This document shows positions 24,923-33,043 of a stretch of DNA of 52,592 nt, one piece after another (positions within the stretch are counted from its first letter, which is position 1; every line of letters starts with the position of its first letter). The translations under genes and the position numbers were made by a program. Origin of the DNA: Chryseobacterium sp. (GTDB lineage Bacteria; Bacteroidota; Bacteroidia; Flavobacteriales; Weeksellaceae); assembly GCA_031277615.1 (NCBI GenBank), contig JAITMC010000001.1, positions 1 to 52,592 of the forward strand, given 5' to 3'. The notes under the pieces are model-generated. The model made no database searches and was not told the DNA's origin. It worked only from the letters and a program-made list of their open reading frames with translations.

Positions 24923-25831
24923 TTATATAATTAAATTTCTGTTCTGTTTTTCTAAAAGCAGATTAGCCCCTTCAATCCCTTGCAATCCACCTGTATGGAA
25001 GCACAAAATTCTGCTGTCTTCAGGAAAAAAGCCTTCATCAATCAGTTCAAAAACCTTCTGCATCATTTTTCCTGTATACACCGGTTCCAAAGGAATTCCG
25101 TATTTCTCTTTGAAATCATTGATAAAACGGATGTTCTCATCTTTTATTTTACCATAACCTCCAAAACCTGAATCTATTAGATTAAAATTATGTTTTGAAG
25201 TTAATTCAAAGATTTTATTTTCCAGTGAATCGTCGTCAACTGCTTTCAATCCTATAACTTTCTGATATTCTTCACAGAATTTGGAGATGCCCGCAATTGT
25301 TCCTCCGGTTCCTACCGCTGTGCAAAGATAATCAAAATCTTTTGTTTGCTCATTCAGCATCATTTTTACACCTTCTACGGCCTCTTTATTGGTTCCGCCT
25401 TCGGGTATGATCAGGGCTTCGGGAAATTCGTGCCGTAAAAATTCGGTTAGTTTTTGTTTATGACGGTATTCTTCACGGGTCACAAACTTCAGGTTCATTC
25501 CGTTTCTCTTGGCAAAAAGCAGGGTCGGATTGTCTCTCCATTTATGTTGCAGTTCTTCACCTCTGATAATGCCTAATGTCTGAATTCCGGCAGCATTTCC
25601 GGCGGCAGCCACCGCAGCAATGTGATTGGAAAAAGCTCCTCCAAAAGTAATCATGTAAGGTTTTTCAGGATTTTGCTCAAGATAATGATTGATATTATAG
25701 AACAGTTTCCAGTATTTATTTCCTGAAATCTGAGGATGAATAAGATCTTCTCTTTTGATAAAGAGCTTTACTTTTCTATCAATTGATATTTCCTGAATAG
25801 GAACAGGTTCTGCCGGGACTTTTAACAGCAT
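24923..25831 (-). CDS. PLP-dependent 1-aminocyclopropane-1-carboxylate deaminase / D-cysteine desulfhydrase family protein
   Basis: The 302-residue enzyme is a fold-type II PLP protein. The cofactor Lys is in the SGNKYWKL segment (about residue 39), followed by TFGGAFSNHIAAVAAAG and the phosphate-binding glycine loop TAVGTGGTIAGI. These are the signatures shared by ACC deaminase and D-cysteine desulfhydrase, which deaminate or desulfhydrate small amino acids to alpha-keto acids. Sequence alone does not separate the two; D-cysteine or another D-amino acid is the likelier substrate in a free-living flavobacterium. The protein is slightly shorter than E. coli DcyD. It has its own TAATTTTG box and heads a likely unit with the glucosaminidase and hemL. 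Confidence 0.88.
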   Translation of the reverse strand: MLLKVPAEPVPIQEISIDRKVKLFIKREDLIHPQISGNKYWKLFYNINHYLEQNPEKPYMITFGGAFSNHIAAVAAAGNAAGIQTLGIIRGEELQHKWRDNPTLLFAKRNGMNLKFVTREEYRHKQKLTEFLRHEFPEALIIPEGGTNKEAVEGVKMMLNEQTKDFDYLCTAVGTGGTIAGISKFCEEYQKVIGLKAVDDDSLENKIFELTSKHNFNLIDSGFGGYGKIKDENIRFINDFKEKYGIPLEPVYTGKMMQKVFELIDEGFFPEDSRILCFHTGGLQGIEGANLLLEKQNRNLII

Positions 25832-25859
25832 ATTTACTTCCTGATGATTAAGACTGATG

Positions 25860-25867
25860 CAAAATTA
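25860..25867 (-). promoter_or_regulatory. -7 box of the PLP-deaminase gene
   Basis: TAATTTTG, followed by CA, on the minus strand fits TAnnTTTG and lies 29 bp upstream of the ATG. Confidence 0.5.
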
Positions 25868-25981
25868 ATAAAAGATTTGCGAAATGCAGGAACCCGGCAA
25901 AACATGGAAGTTTGATTTTTATCATTTTAAAGCTTTGAAACCATTAAGATTTGGGGGAAGCTTAAGGTCATTAAGAAAAAA

Positions 25982-26764
25982 CTAATTTTTAAAATCCAGT
26001 TCCCTGATAAATTCTGTAGCTTTCTTCAGTACTGGTTCCGGGATTTCTTTATGAGGGGTATGTCCAATTCCGGGAATGATATATTTTGCAGCTGGTCCGT
26101 TTACCTGGGTTACGGTTTTTTCCACCTGATCCAGTGTTCCGTATTCGTCGGCTTCTCCCTGAATGAACAGTAACGGACAATGAATATCCTTTAGAAGGTA
26201 TTCGATATTCCAGGACCGGTAATCTTCTCTCGTCCAGGTTTCAGTCCATGCTTTGAAAAGCATTTCCACTTTATCACCGTGGTATTTTGCAAGACGCTCC
26301 GGAAGATTGGTTGTTTTATACGCCTCCCAGGCATCATAAACCCCTTTTAAGGTTACCTCCTCCACAAAAATATGTCCGGCTTCACAAATAACGGCTTTGA
26401 TCTTTTCCGGATATTTGGCCGCCATAATCAGCGCAATTGTTCCTCCGTCACTGTGCCCGAACAGGAGGGCATTGTTTATATTCAGTTCTGTAAGCAGATC
26501 ATTCAGAAAATCAGCTTCCAGCTCCATATAATTCACGGGTCTTTCATAAGTAAGCATCGGAGAAGATTTTCCGTAGCCCACTCTGTCGTATACCAGAACA
26601 TTACACCCTGTTGCTTCTGCCAGCTGAGCGGGAATATCTCTCCAAAGCTGCACACAGCCCAGAGAATCGTGCAGAAAAACAAGAACAGGCCTTCCTTCAA
26701 AATCATTATTGTATTCAATATAAACCTCAGTTCCTTTTATTACTGCCATTTTCTTTTGCATCAT
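25982..26764 (-). CDS. Alpha/beta-fold hydrolase
   Basis: The 260-residue cytosolic protein has the classic serine-hydrolase layout. It has an oxyanion-hole region VLVFLHDSLGC, the nucleophile elbow GHSDGG (Ser near 101), an Asp in LFIQGEADEYG, and the catalytic His in PGIGHTPHKE near 240. A cap region (about 130-185) separates the strands. The GHSDGG elbow is common among epoxide-hydrolase- and ester-hydrolase-like members. No neighbour indicates the substrate. Met1, Met2 and Met6 are all possible starts; the first is kept because a TACATTTG box lies 26 bp upstream of it. Confidence 0.88.
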   Translation of the reverse strand: MMQKKMAVIKGTEVYIEYNNDFEGRPVLVFLHDSLGCVQLWRDIPAQLAEATGCNVLVYDRVGYGKSSPMLTYERPVNYMELEADFLNDLLTELNINNALLFGHSDGGTIALIMAAKYPEKIKAVICEAGHIFVEEVTLKGVYDAWEAYKTTNLPERLAKYHGDKVEMLFKAWTETWTREDYRSWNIEYLLKDIHCPLLFIQGEADEYGTLDQVEKTVTQVNGPAAKYIIPGIGHTPHKEIPEPVLKKATEFIRELDFKN

Positions 26765-26789
26765 AATTCCATTTTATAAAATACCGGTG

Positions 26790-26797
26790 CAAATGTA
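26790..26797 (-). promoter_or_regulatory. -7 box of the alpha/beta hydrolase gene
   Basis: TACATTTG, followed by CA, on the minus strand fits TAnnTTTG, 26 bp upstream of the ATG and downstream of the nitronate monooxygenase stop. Confidence 0.5.
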
Positions 26798-26854
26798 TTA
26801 AAAAGCCCCTGAGAAAATGTATCACAGGGGTATTTTAATTGAAGTTGATCTGCT

Positions 26855-27799
26855 TTATAAAACCGGTGTTTTTGTTTCTTCAAACTCTTTCAGTAAGTTA
26901 GTGAAAACAGTTTCTACCGGAAGGATATCGTGGATGAGGGCAGAAACCTGTCCGATTTCCAGTTCTCCGTTTTCCATATCGCCTTCAAACATCCCGCGTT
27001 TTGCCCGGGCTCTTCCTAAAGATTCAATCAGGGCATCTTTATTTCTTCCTACCTGATAAATTTCTTCAAGTTCGGTAAAGAATTTATTTTTCACCATTCT
27101 TACCGGAGCCAGCTCTTTTAACGTCAGATGGGTATCACCTTCATTCAGCTCTGTAATTTTCTTTTTCCAGTTGTCATGGGCACTTGCCTCTACTGTTGCA
27201 GCGAAACGTGAGCCAATCTGCACGGCATCTGCTCCCAACATCATCGCGGCCTTCATTTGTGAGCCTAAAGCGATTCCTCCAGCGGCAATCAGCGGCTTGG
27301 AAATATGCTGCCTTACATTAGGGATCAGGCAGAAAGTAGTGGTTTCATCTCTTCCGTTATGGCCGCCTGCTTCAAATCCTTCAGCAACCACGGCATCTAC
27401 ACCGGCTTCTTCACATTTTACGGCAAATTTGGTGGAAGATACCACATGGGCCACCGTTAATCCTTCTTTCTGAAGCGTTTCGGTATAGGTTTTGGGATTT
27501 CCCGCGGAAGTAAATACAATTTTCACTCCTTCTTCAAGGATGATCTGAATGATCTCTTCAAGATTGGGATACAACATCGGAACATTCACTCCGAAAGGCT
27601 TATCAGTCGCCATTTTACATTTCCGGATATTCTCTCTCAGAATATCGGGATACATACTTCCCGCTCCTATTAACCCAAGCCCGCCGCAGTTGGAAACTGC
27701 TGAAGCCAGCCTCCATCCGGAGTGCCATATCATTCCGGCCTGGATAATGGGATACTGTATATTAAAAAGCTGTGTAATTCTATTTTGCTCTGTCTGCAT
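26855..27799 (-). CDS. Nitronate monooxygenase family flavoprotein
   Basis: The FMN-binding TIM-barrel enzyme oxidises alkyl nitronates or acts as a 2-nitropropane-dioxygenase-like reductase. Motifs include IQYPIIQAGMIWHSG at the start, GGLGLIGAGSMYPD, AEGFEAGGHNGRDETTTF (the GGH segment that holds the catalytic His) and AAGGIALGSQMKAAMMLGAD for FMN phosphate. I use ATG 27799 (MQTEQNRITQLFNIQYP) because the family begins close to the first strand, giving 314 residues. ATG 27844 would add 15 residues, and a still longer frame needs TTG. The neighbouring alpha/beta hydrolase is transcribed from its own promoter. Confidence 0.9.
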   Translation of the reverse strand: MQTEQNRITQLFNIQYPIIQAGMIWHSGWRLASAVSNCGGLGLIGAGSMYPDILRENIRKCKMATDKPFGVNVPMLYPNLEEIIQIILEEGVKIVFTSAGNPKTYTETLQKEGLTVAHVVSSTKFAVKCEEAGVDAVVAEGFEAGGHNGRDETTTFCLIPNVRQHISKPLIAAGGIALGSQMKAAMMLGADAVQIGSRFAATVEASAHDNWKKKITELNEGDTHLTLKELAPVRMVKNKFFTELEEIYQVGRNKDALIESLGRARAKRGMFEGDMENGELEIGQVSALIHDILPVETVFTNLLKEFEETKTPVL

Positions 27800-27976
27800 T
27801 TGATGAAGTTTTTTTGCTGAATTAAAGTCTATAAAATTGCTCATGTGTAAAAATACTAAAAACAAAGTCTTTCCGGAAAATATTGCATGAAAATTAACCT
27901 GTGGCAGCTGATTGAAAAACAGCTGAAGACTGAAGCGGTGGAAGGTGATTTGTTATATGATTTAAACGCAATGACC

Positions 27977-28047
27977 ATTTGACTGTGGATATTTTTTGTG
28001 TGCCAAGGCATTTCACTCAGCGAGGGCGATAATTAATTCTTGCTGAA
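27977..28047 (+). repeat. Second dispersed repeat family, copy 1
   Basis: GGATATTTTTTGT, then GCCAAGGCATTTCACTCAGC, GAG and a downstream CTTGCTGAA match the copy at 52416-52512 in order and spacing. It lies between two minus-strand genes and encodes nothing. Confidence 0.55.
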
Positions 28048-28075
28048 TAAAGTTTATCAGATTTTCAGGCATAAA

Positions 28076-28101
28076 AAAACCTTCAGAAATCTGAAGGTTT
28101 T
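28076..28101 (-). terminator. Terminator after the SurA-like gene
   Basis: AAAACCTTCAG and CTGAAGGTTTT form an 11-bp perfect stem around AAAT, directly after the stop at 28108 on the minus strand, followed by a T run. Confidence 0.88.
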
Positions 28102-28107
28102 AAGATT

Positions 28108-29472
28108 TTATTTTGCTTCCTGTTTATTCCAGTTGGCTTTGAAATCACAGCTGTCATAACGTCCGTTGATCGACATAAAGATCGTTGGCAGCTTAGATTT
28201 TACAAACTTCTCGAGCATCTCGTTACGCTTTTTATTCAGCGCCATCTGCTTGATCCTGTTGTAGTCTGTTTCCAAGGTAATCTGGTGAGCAGGGATCACA
28301 TCTTCAATTTTGATGATCTTCACCAGTTTTCTTTTAGCTTCTTCTTCTTCAAAAGCAGTGGTGATATCTCCTTTATTGAGTCCTGCCAATTCATACGTAA
28401 TGGTTCCCGGAATGCTTTCTCTTTCAATTTTATCAGAACCGTCGGCTCCAGGAATAATTCCTGCATTGAACTTGGTTCTTTTATCATCTGAAAACTTAAA
28501 AGCCGCATCCTTAAAGGTCATTTTTCCTTCCTGAATCAGACCTCTGATACTGTCAAGCTTTGCCTTTGCCGTTTTCACTTCATCATCCGTAGGGGTACCC
28601 ATCAGAAGAATATGTCTTGCATCATATACTTTCCCTGATTTCTTCAGTAACTGGATGATATGGAATCCGAATTCTGATTCTATCGGATCTGAGATATCAT
28701 TTTCCTGAAGGTTAAGAGCCGTTGCCTCAAATGCTTTTACCATCTGCCCTTTGTTGATATTTTTGTATAAACCTCCGTTGGCGGCAGATCCTTCATCTTC
28801 AGAATAGATTCTTGCCTGGCTTTCAAAAGTTTCTCCTCCCAGGATATCCTGCTTGATTTTTTTCAGTCGGTTGATAAGGTCCTGCTTATGAGCTTCAGTA
28901 AGTTTAGGATACATTGTAATCTGAGCCAGAGAGATCTCATCTTTTACTTCAGGAAGCTGCATTTTATAGGTATTGTAGAAATCCGTAACCTCGTTAGGCG
29001 TTACGTCTGCTTTTTCGGTGATACGCTGATATTTTGCCTGTCCGTAATATTGGTCTATCTCGTTTTTTTCCATTGCATTTCTCATTTCATATGCATTTCG
29101 GAATTTATAAGCAGCCAGCATTGTTTTTTCGTCAGGGAAGCTTCCCATAAGCTGACGATATTTAGCCCCTACCTGCTCTTTAATGATTGCAGAACGGTTC
29201 TCGATTAAGGTATCTTTTTTTGCTTCATATACCAACAGCTTATTGCTGATCAGATTTTCAAGAAACTCACATTTACTTGCATTCTGAGCTCCCTGTTGTT
29301 TTGCGTAGTTCATCTGATCTGTGATATCAGATTCCAAAACAATCTCATCCCCTATTACAGCAGCAATACCATCCACTAATTCTCCCGGTTTTACCTGGGC
29401 ATTCATCATGTTTGAAGAGAATATCATCATGAAAATCCCAAGGAGAAAAGTGATTTTTAGTTTATTTGTCAT
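28108..29472 (-). CDS. SurA-like periplasmic peptidyl-prolyl isomerase
   Basis: The 454-residue precursor has a signal peptide (…SSNMMNAQ, cleavage near residue 26). A SurA-type chaperone N-terminus follows (LVDGIAAVIGDEIVLESDIT). Two parvulin-type domains lie at about 175-280 (ISLAQITMYPKL..., GGLYKNINKGQMVKAFEATA, ESEFGFHIIQLLKK) and about 280-390 (DARHILLMGTPTDDE, FKDAAFKFSDDK). Such proteins chaperone outer-membrane beta barrels through the periplasm. The protein should serve the several receptors of this organism. It has its own TAAATTTG box and terminator. Confidence 0.9.
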   Translation of the reverse strand: MTNKLKITFLLGIFMMIFSSNMMNAQVKPGELVDGIAAVIGDEIVLESDITDQMNYAKQQGAQNASKCEFLENLISNKLLVYEAKKDTLIENRSAIIKEQVGAKYRQLMGSFPDEKTMLAAYKFRNAYEMRNAMEKNEIDQYYGQAKYQRITEKADVTPNEVTDFYNTYKMQLPEVKDEISLAQITMYPKLTEAHKQDLINRLKKIKQDILGGETFESQARIYSEDEGSAANGGLYKNINKGQMVKAFEATALNLQENDISDPIESEFGFHIIQLLKKSGKVYDARHILLMGTPTDDEVKTAKAKLDSIRGLIQEGKMTFKDAAFKFSDDKRTKFNAGIIPGADGSDKIERESIPGTITYELAGLNKGDITTAFEEEEAKRKLVKIIKIEDVIPAHQITLETDYNRIKQMALNKKRNEMLEKFVKSKLPTIFMSINGRYDSCDFKANWNKQEAK

Positions 29473-29493
29473 TTTACTATTTTAAACAAGTTG

Positions 29494-29501
29494 CAAATTT
29501 A
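29494..29501 (-). promoter_or_regulatory. -7 box of the SurA-like gene
   Basis: TAAATTTG, followed by CA, on the minus strand fits TAnnTTTG and lies 22 bp upstream of the ATG. Confidence 0.5.
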
Positions 29502-29559
29502 GAATTCTTAACGAATTACACTAAATTTTTTATTATAAATATTTCTTAAAAAGACTTAT

Positions 29560-30483
29560 TTACTGCAGTTCAACATCAAAAGTGGTCAATTCTTTAAATT
29601 GTCTTAATCTGCCAAACATATCCGATTCATTAACTTCCTGAATTCTTTCCGTTCCGAATTTTTCTACGGTGAAAGAAGCCATTGCCGAACCTACGATCAG
29701 AGCAGATTTCATGGTTTCGAAATCGAACTTTCCTTTTTTGGCAAGATAAGCGGCAAAGCCACCTGCAAAAGTGTCTCCGGCTCCGGTTGGATCGAAAACT
29801 TCTTCCAGCGGAAGTGCAGGAATCGCAAATACGTTGTTGTCATGGAAAAGAAGGGCACCGTGCTCTCCTTTTTTGATGATCACATATTTAGGACCCATTG
29901 CGTGGATCTTTTTAGCTGCTTTTACCAGAGAATATTCTCCTGACAGTTGTCTTGCCTCTTCATCGTTGATGGTGATGACATCTGTTTTGGCAATCATATC
30001 CATCAGAATATCCCAGGCTGTATCCATCCAGAAGTTCATGGTATCAAGGATCACAAGCTTAGGACGCTCATTCATTTTTTCCAATACGGAAAGCTGAACG
30101 CCCGGGTGCAGGTTTCCAAGCAGCAGGATCTCTGCATTCTGCATCGAGTCCGGAATTTTCGGATCAAAGTTTTCCAAAACATTCACTTCTGTAGCTAGGG
30201 TATCTCTTGTATTCAGATCGTTGTGGTATTTTCCTGCCCAGAAGAATGTTTTCCCTTCTTTTACGATCTCAATTCCTTCGATGTTGACCTCTCTTCCGGT
30301 GAACATATCAAGATGCTCCTGCGGAAAATCTCCTCCTACAACAGAAACGATACCCGATTTAACGCCTAAAATAGATGAAGTAATGCTGATGTATGTGGCA
30401 GCACCTCCTAAAATTTTATCTGTTTTACCAAATGGCGTTTCGATTGCATCAAATGCAACACTTCCTACAACTAAAAGTTTCAT
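29560..30483 (-). CDS. PfkB-family carbohydrate kinase
   Basis: The 307-residue cytosolic kinase has the ribokinase-type N-terminal glycine segment (DKILGGAATYISITSS) and the C-terminal signature FDPTGAGDTFAGGFAAYLA with the catalytic Asp in GAGD. The middle has KYVIIKKGEHGALLF. It phosphorylates a sugar, nucleoside or similar alcohol with ATP; the exact substrate cannot be assigned. It begins 27 bp after the gldD stop and is likely co-transcribed with it, a pairing that does not reveal its role. Confidence 0.9.
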   Translation of the reverse strand: MKLLVVGSVAFDAIETPFGKTDKILGGAATYISITSSILGVKSGIVSVVGGDFPQEHLDMFTGREVNIEGIEIVKEGKTFFWAGKYHNDLNTRDTLATEVNVLENFDPKIPDSMQNAEILLLGNLHPGVQLSVLEKMNERPKLVILDTMNFWMDTAWDILMDMIAKTDVITINDEEARQLSGEYSLVKAAKKIHAMGPKYVIIKKGEHGALLFHDNNVFAIPALPLEEVFDPTGAGDTFAGGFAAYLAKKGKFDFETMKSALIVGSAMASFTVEKFGTERIQEVNESDMFGRLRQFKELTTFDVELQ

Positions 30484-30510
30484 ATATTTTTCAATGTATT
30501 TTATAAGTAA

Positions 30511-31068
30511 TTATTTTTTCCACTCGAAGGTATCCAGCAGGTGTTTCATATCGTTTTTGATATAATTTACCGCCGGAGCCAGAGAATCCGGTTTCGGTCT
30601 CGTATTAAAGTACAGATAGGCCGTCACAAAATGTTTGGTGCTGTCTGTAATGTAAAACTGAAGATTGGAAGCACTTTGCCCTTTCAGCTCATAGAAGTTT
30701 CCGTATACCTTTTTTTCAGGATATTCGAAAGATTTGGTTTCTATGGCACTGGCTTTCACGGTATGTTCATATACCATTTTTTCGGCTTCTTTAATATGAT
30801 CTGCAAAGTCATTCTGAATCGGATAGTAAGTAACAAAAATCTTGGCCTGCATCTGCGGATAATTAAGATAATACCAGCAGGGTCTTTTGGCAGGCGTTAA
30901 AGATGCAAAGTCCGAATATTCAAAAGTATAGGCACAGTCGTTTTCAAATTTCTGGTATTTCGGAGCCGGATATTCCAGACGAAGTTCACCATAAGGTTTC
31001 GGAACCGGGTCTTTCCCGCATGAAACCACAAGCAGTGCTATGAAAATAAAAATGACGTTTTTAATCAT
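30511..31068 (-). CDS. gldD: Gliding-motility-associated lipoprotein GldD
   Basis: I start at ATG 31068 (MIKNVIFIFIALLVVSC), which places the lipobox Cys at residue 17; a longer frame needs TTG and runs into the -7 box. The mature part contains KPYGELRLEYP, FEYSDFASLTPAKRPCWYYLNYP and PQMQAKIFVTYYPI, typical of GldD. GldD is one of the Gld proteins of the flavobacterial gliding/Type IX secretion machinery and probably sits in the cell envelope. In Flavobacterium johnsoniae gldD is near gldE, ssb and mutY. Here mutY is directly upstream but gldE and ssb are absent from the junction. Confidence 0.9.
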   Translation of the reverse strand: MIKNVIFIFIALLVVSCGKDPVPKPYGELRLEYPAPKYQKFENDCAYTFEYSDFASLTPAKRPCWYYLNYPQMQAKIFVTYYPIQNDFADHIKEAEKMVYEHTVKASAIETKSFEYPEKKVYGNFYELKGQSASNLQFYITDSTKHFVTAYLYFNTRPKPDSLAPAVNYIKNDMKHLLDTFEWKK

Positions 31069-31072
31069 TTTG

Positions 31073-31080
31073 CAAAAGTA
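31073..31080 (-). promoter_or_regulatory. -7 box next to the gldD start
   Basis: TACTTTTG, followed by CA, on the minus strand fits TAnnTTTG and lies only 4 bp before the ATG at 31068. Transcription would start at or near the start codon, so the mRNA would be leaderless or the box is fortuitous. Confidence 0.4.
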
Positions 31081-31112
31081 CAAATTAGATTTTAGATTTT
31101 GGGAGACAAATT

Positions 31113-32147
31113 TCAGTCTTTCAATGAGTTTTGAATGTAGTTTTCCAAAGGTTTCGGAAAAGATTTGTCATGAAAGGCTTCAAAGTCTGTAATAACATAC
31201 TGATTTTCCTTTGTAAAGCTGTTCCATACCGCTTCGGAGACTACTTCCACCCCGGTGATTTCAATCGTAAGATTTTTATGCGTAAGTTTATGGGAAACTG
31301 TTTTGGTCTTTCCCGCGAAAGGCTTCAGGACTGGCGGAATTTCCGGTAAAAACTCAAATAACTTCTTCCAGATAAAGTCGTCTTTTCGCTGTTGGATAAG
31401 GAACTGTCCGTTCCGGTGCACAAAATAATACTTTAAAGCCAGATCTTCGGCTTTTACTTTTTTGGTCTTTACCGGAAATTCAGAAACTTTATCTGATGAG
31501 AATGCCATACAGTCTTCATTCAAGGGACATTCACTGCAAAGAGGATTTTTAGGTTTACAGATTTCAGAACCCAGATCCATCATCGCCTGGTTAAAATCAC
31601 CTGCACTTTCTGGCATAATAAGAAAAGCCAGTTCGGAGAAATACGTAAAAGCTTTTGAATTCGAGATATCAAAATCATCTGCAAAAATCCGGCTCAGCAC
31701 CCGGTAGAAATTCCCGTCTACAGCAGGCATCCTTCCACCAAAACAAATGCTTGAAACGGCGGCGGCAGTATATTTACCGACTCCCTTCAGCTTCAGAATT
31801 TCTTCATACTGTTCCGGAAAGGCCCCCTGATAGTCATCCATGATCTGCTGAGCAGCTTTATGGATATTAATGGCTCTGGAATAATATCCAAGCCCTTTCC
31901 AGTAAAGCAAAACCTCATCTTCTTCAGCTTCGGCCAAAGTTTTTACATCGGGAAATCTTTTAATGAAATTATTATAATGATTCAGCCCCTGACTGATTCT
32001 TGTCTGCTGAAAAACAATTTCACAGATCCAGATTTTATACGGATCTTTTGTCTGCCTGAACGGCAGGTCTCTTGCATTTTTTTTATACCAGTTCAAAAGC
32101 TTGTTTCCTATATGCAGGAAGCCTGAACTTTTATGTTCTTTTTCCAA
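31113..32147 (-). CDS. mutY: A/G-specific adenine glycosylase
   Basis: The 344-residue base-excision enzyme removes adenine mispaired with 8-oxoguanine. It has the helix-hairpin-helix LKGVGKYTAAAVSSICFG followed by the catalytic Asp in PAVDGNFYRVLSR, and the EIVFQQTRISQG glutamate. The four Cys of the iron-sulphur cluster are in CKPKNPLCSECPLNEDC (C-x6-C-x2-C-x5-C). A C-terminal NUDIX-like domain (about 225-344) is the part that recognises 8-oxoG. A TATCTTTG box lies about 82 bp upstream, in a short gap after a gene-free stretch. Confidence 0.96.
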   Translation of the reverse strand: MEKEHKSSGFLHIGNKLLNWYKKNARDLPFRQTKDPYKIWICEIVFQQTRISQGLNHYNNFIKRFPDVKTLAEAEEDEVLLYWKGLGYYSRAINIHKAAQQIMDDYQGAFPEQYEEILKLKGVGKYTAAAVSSICFGGRMPAVDGNFYRVLSRIFADDFDISNSKAFTYFSELAFLIMPESAGDFNQAMMDLGSEICKPKNPLCSECPLNEDCMAFSSDKVSEFPVKTKKVKAEDLALKYYFVHRNGQFLIQQRKDDFIWKKLFEFLPEIPPVLKPFAGKTKTVSHKLTHKNLTIEITGVEVVSEAVWNSFTKENQYVITDFEAFHDKSFPKPLENYIQNSLKD

Positions 32148-32498
32148 AAACCTCAGTCTGTTTTAAATATTGAAAGGGAATGGGTTCACCTATAAAAACA
32201 CCATAAAGTCACTCCTCATTCCCGTTCTGCAAAGATAAGCTTATTTCTGATTTTAAGGCTGAAGTGAAAGCCGTAAGCTGGAGACTATAGAGATTTAAGG
32301 TCAAAAAAATGGAGTTAAATTGAAAAATGAATAGGTATAAATTGAAAAATTCTTTTGTATTACTAATACTTTTGTCTTAATCACAATGTGCCTTGTCAAA
32401 AAAGAAATTTAAACAAAAGAAATGTTTCATCTATCTTAAAAGCGCTAGTTTTTCAATTCAATTTTCCATAAGTTTGATATGGATCTCTTATTGAAAGA
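32148..32498. other. Intergenic region without a gene
   Basis: It holds the mutY promoter at its left. The rest is AT-rich with some TTGAAAAAT-type repeats and no coding frame or clear structure. Confidence 0.5.
32230..32237 (-). promoter_or_regulatory. -7 box of mutY
   Basis: TATCTTTG, followed by CA, on the minus strand fits TAnnTTTG. The implied leader is about 75 nt. Confidence 0.45.
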
Positions 32499-32978
32499 TT
32501 ACTGATCTTCTTTTACAGGATATGCCGGAGCACCTTTCAGCCACTGATAATCAATAATTTTATCTCTTCTGAGGATCTCGTAGCCATCCAGTCTTTTCAG
32601 ATAAAGGTTTACGGAATCTTCTTCCAGTTTGAGTTTTTGTTTGGACAGGAACAAAAACGGATATTTCATCACAGAGTCTCTCACCGTTTTCCGGATCTTA
32701 CCGGATCTTACCTGGTAGATGTAAAAGGACTGCCCTTTTCCTCTTCCGGACGAGCTGTCTGCCATTTTTATGGATGAGCTTTCAATAACGAGCTCACTGG
32801 CATCGAGGCATTCCTGTCTGCTCATAATATAGGCTTTTCCTTCCTGGCGTTCATTTTTAAAATAATCAACTTTATAATGATCGGGTCTTTTGTATTTCTC
32901 CTCACAGCTTGTAAAAAAAGCAAGCAGCGCCACCACAGTGAGCGGGAAGGTTATTTTTTTGATCAGATTAATTTTCAT
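32499..32978 (-). CDS. Uncharacterised lipoprotein next to the T6SS sheath genes
   Basis: The 159-residue precursor has a lipobox (LLAFFTSC, Cys25). The mature part is highly charged (EEKYKRPDHYKVDYFKNERQ) with a predicted beta-rich core (GKGQSFYIYQVRSGKIRKTV, YEILRRDKIIDYQWLK). I do not recognise the family. It lies 65 bp beyond tssC on the same strand, but a terminator hairpin separates them. It could be an envelope partner of the T6SS, but nothing in the sequence identifies it as TssJ or another known T6SS lipoprotein. Confidence 0.7.
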   Translation of the reverse strand: MKINLIKKITFPLTVVALLAFFTSCEEKYKRPDHYKVDYFKNERQEGKAYIMSRQECLDASELVIESSSIKMADSSSGRGKGQSFYIYQVRSGKIRKTVRDSVMKYPFLFLSKQKLKLEEDSVNLYLKRLDGYEILRRDKIIDYQWLKGAPAYPVKEDQ

Positions 32979-32991
32979 ATGAATTGGCAGT

Positions 32992-33022
32992 AAAAAACCG
33001 ATGTAAAATGCATCGGTTTTTT
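32992..33022 (-). terminator. Terminator after tssC
   Basis: AAAACCGATG and CATCGGTTTT form a 10-bp perfect stem with a 7-nt loop between the tssC stop and the lipoprotein start. On the minus strand a T run follows. Confidence 0.8.
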
Positions 33023-33043
33023 TTTATTAAAATTGAGTTATTC

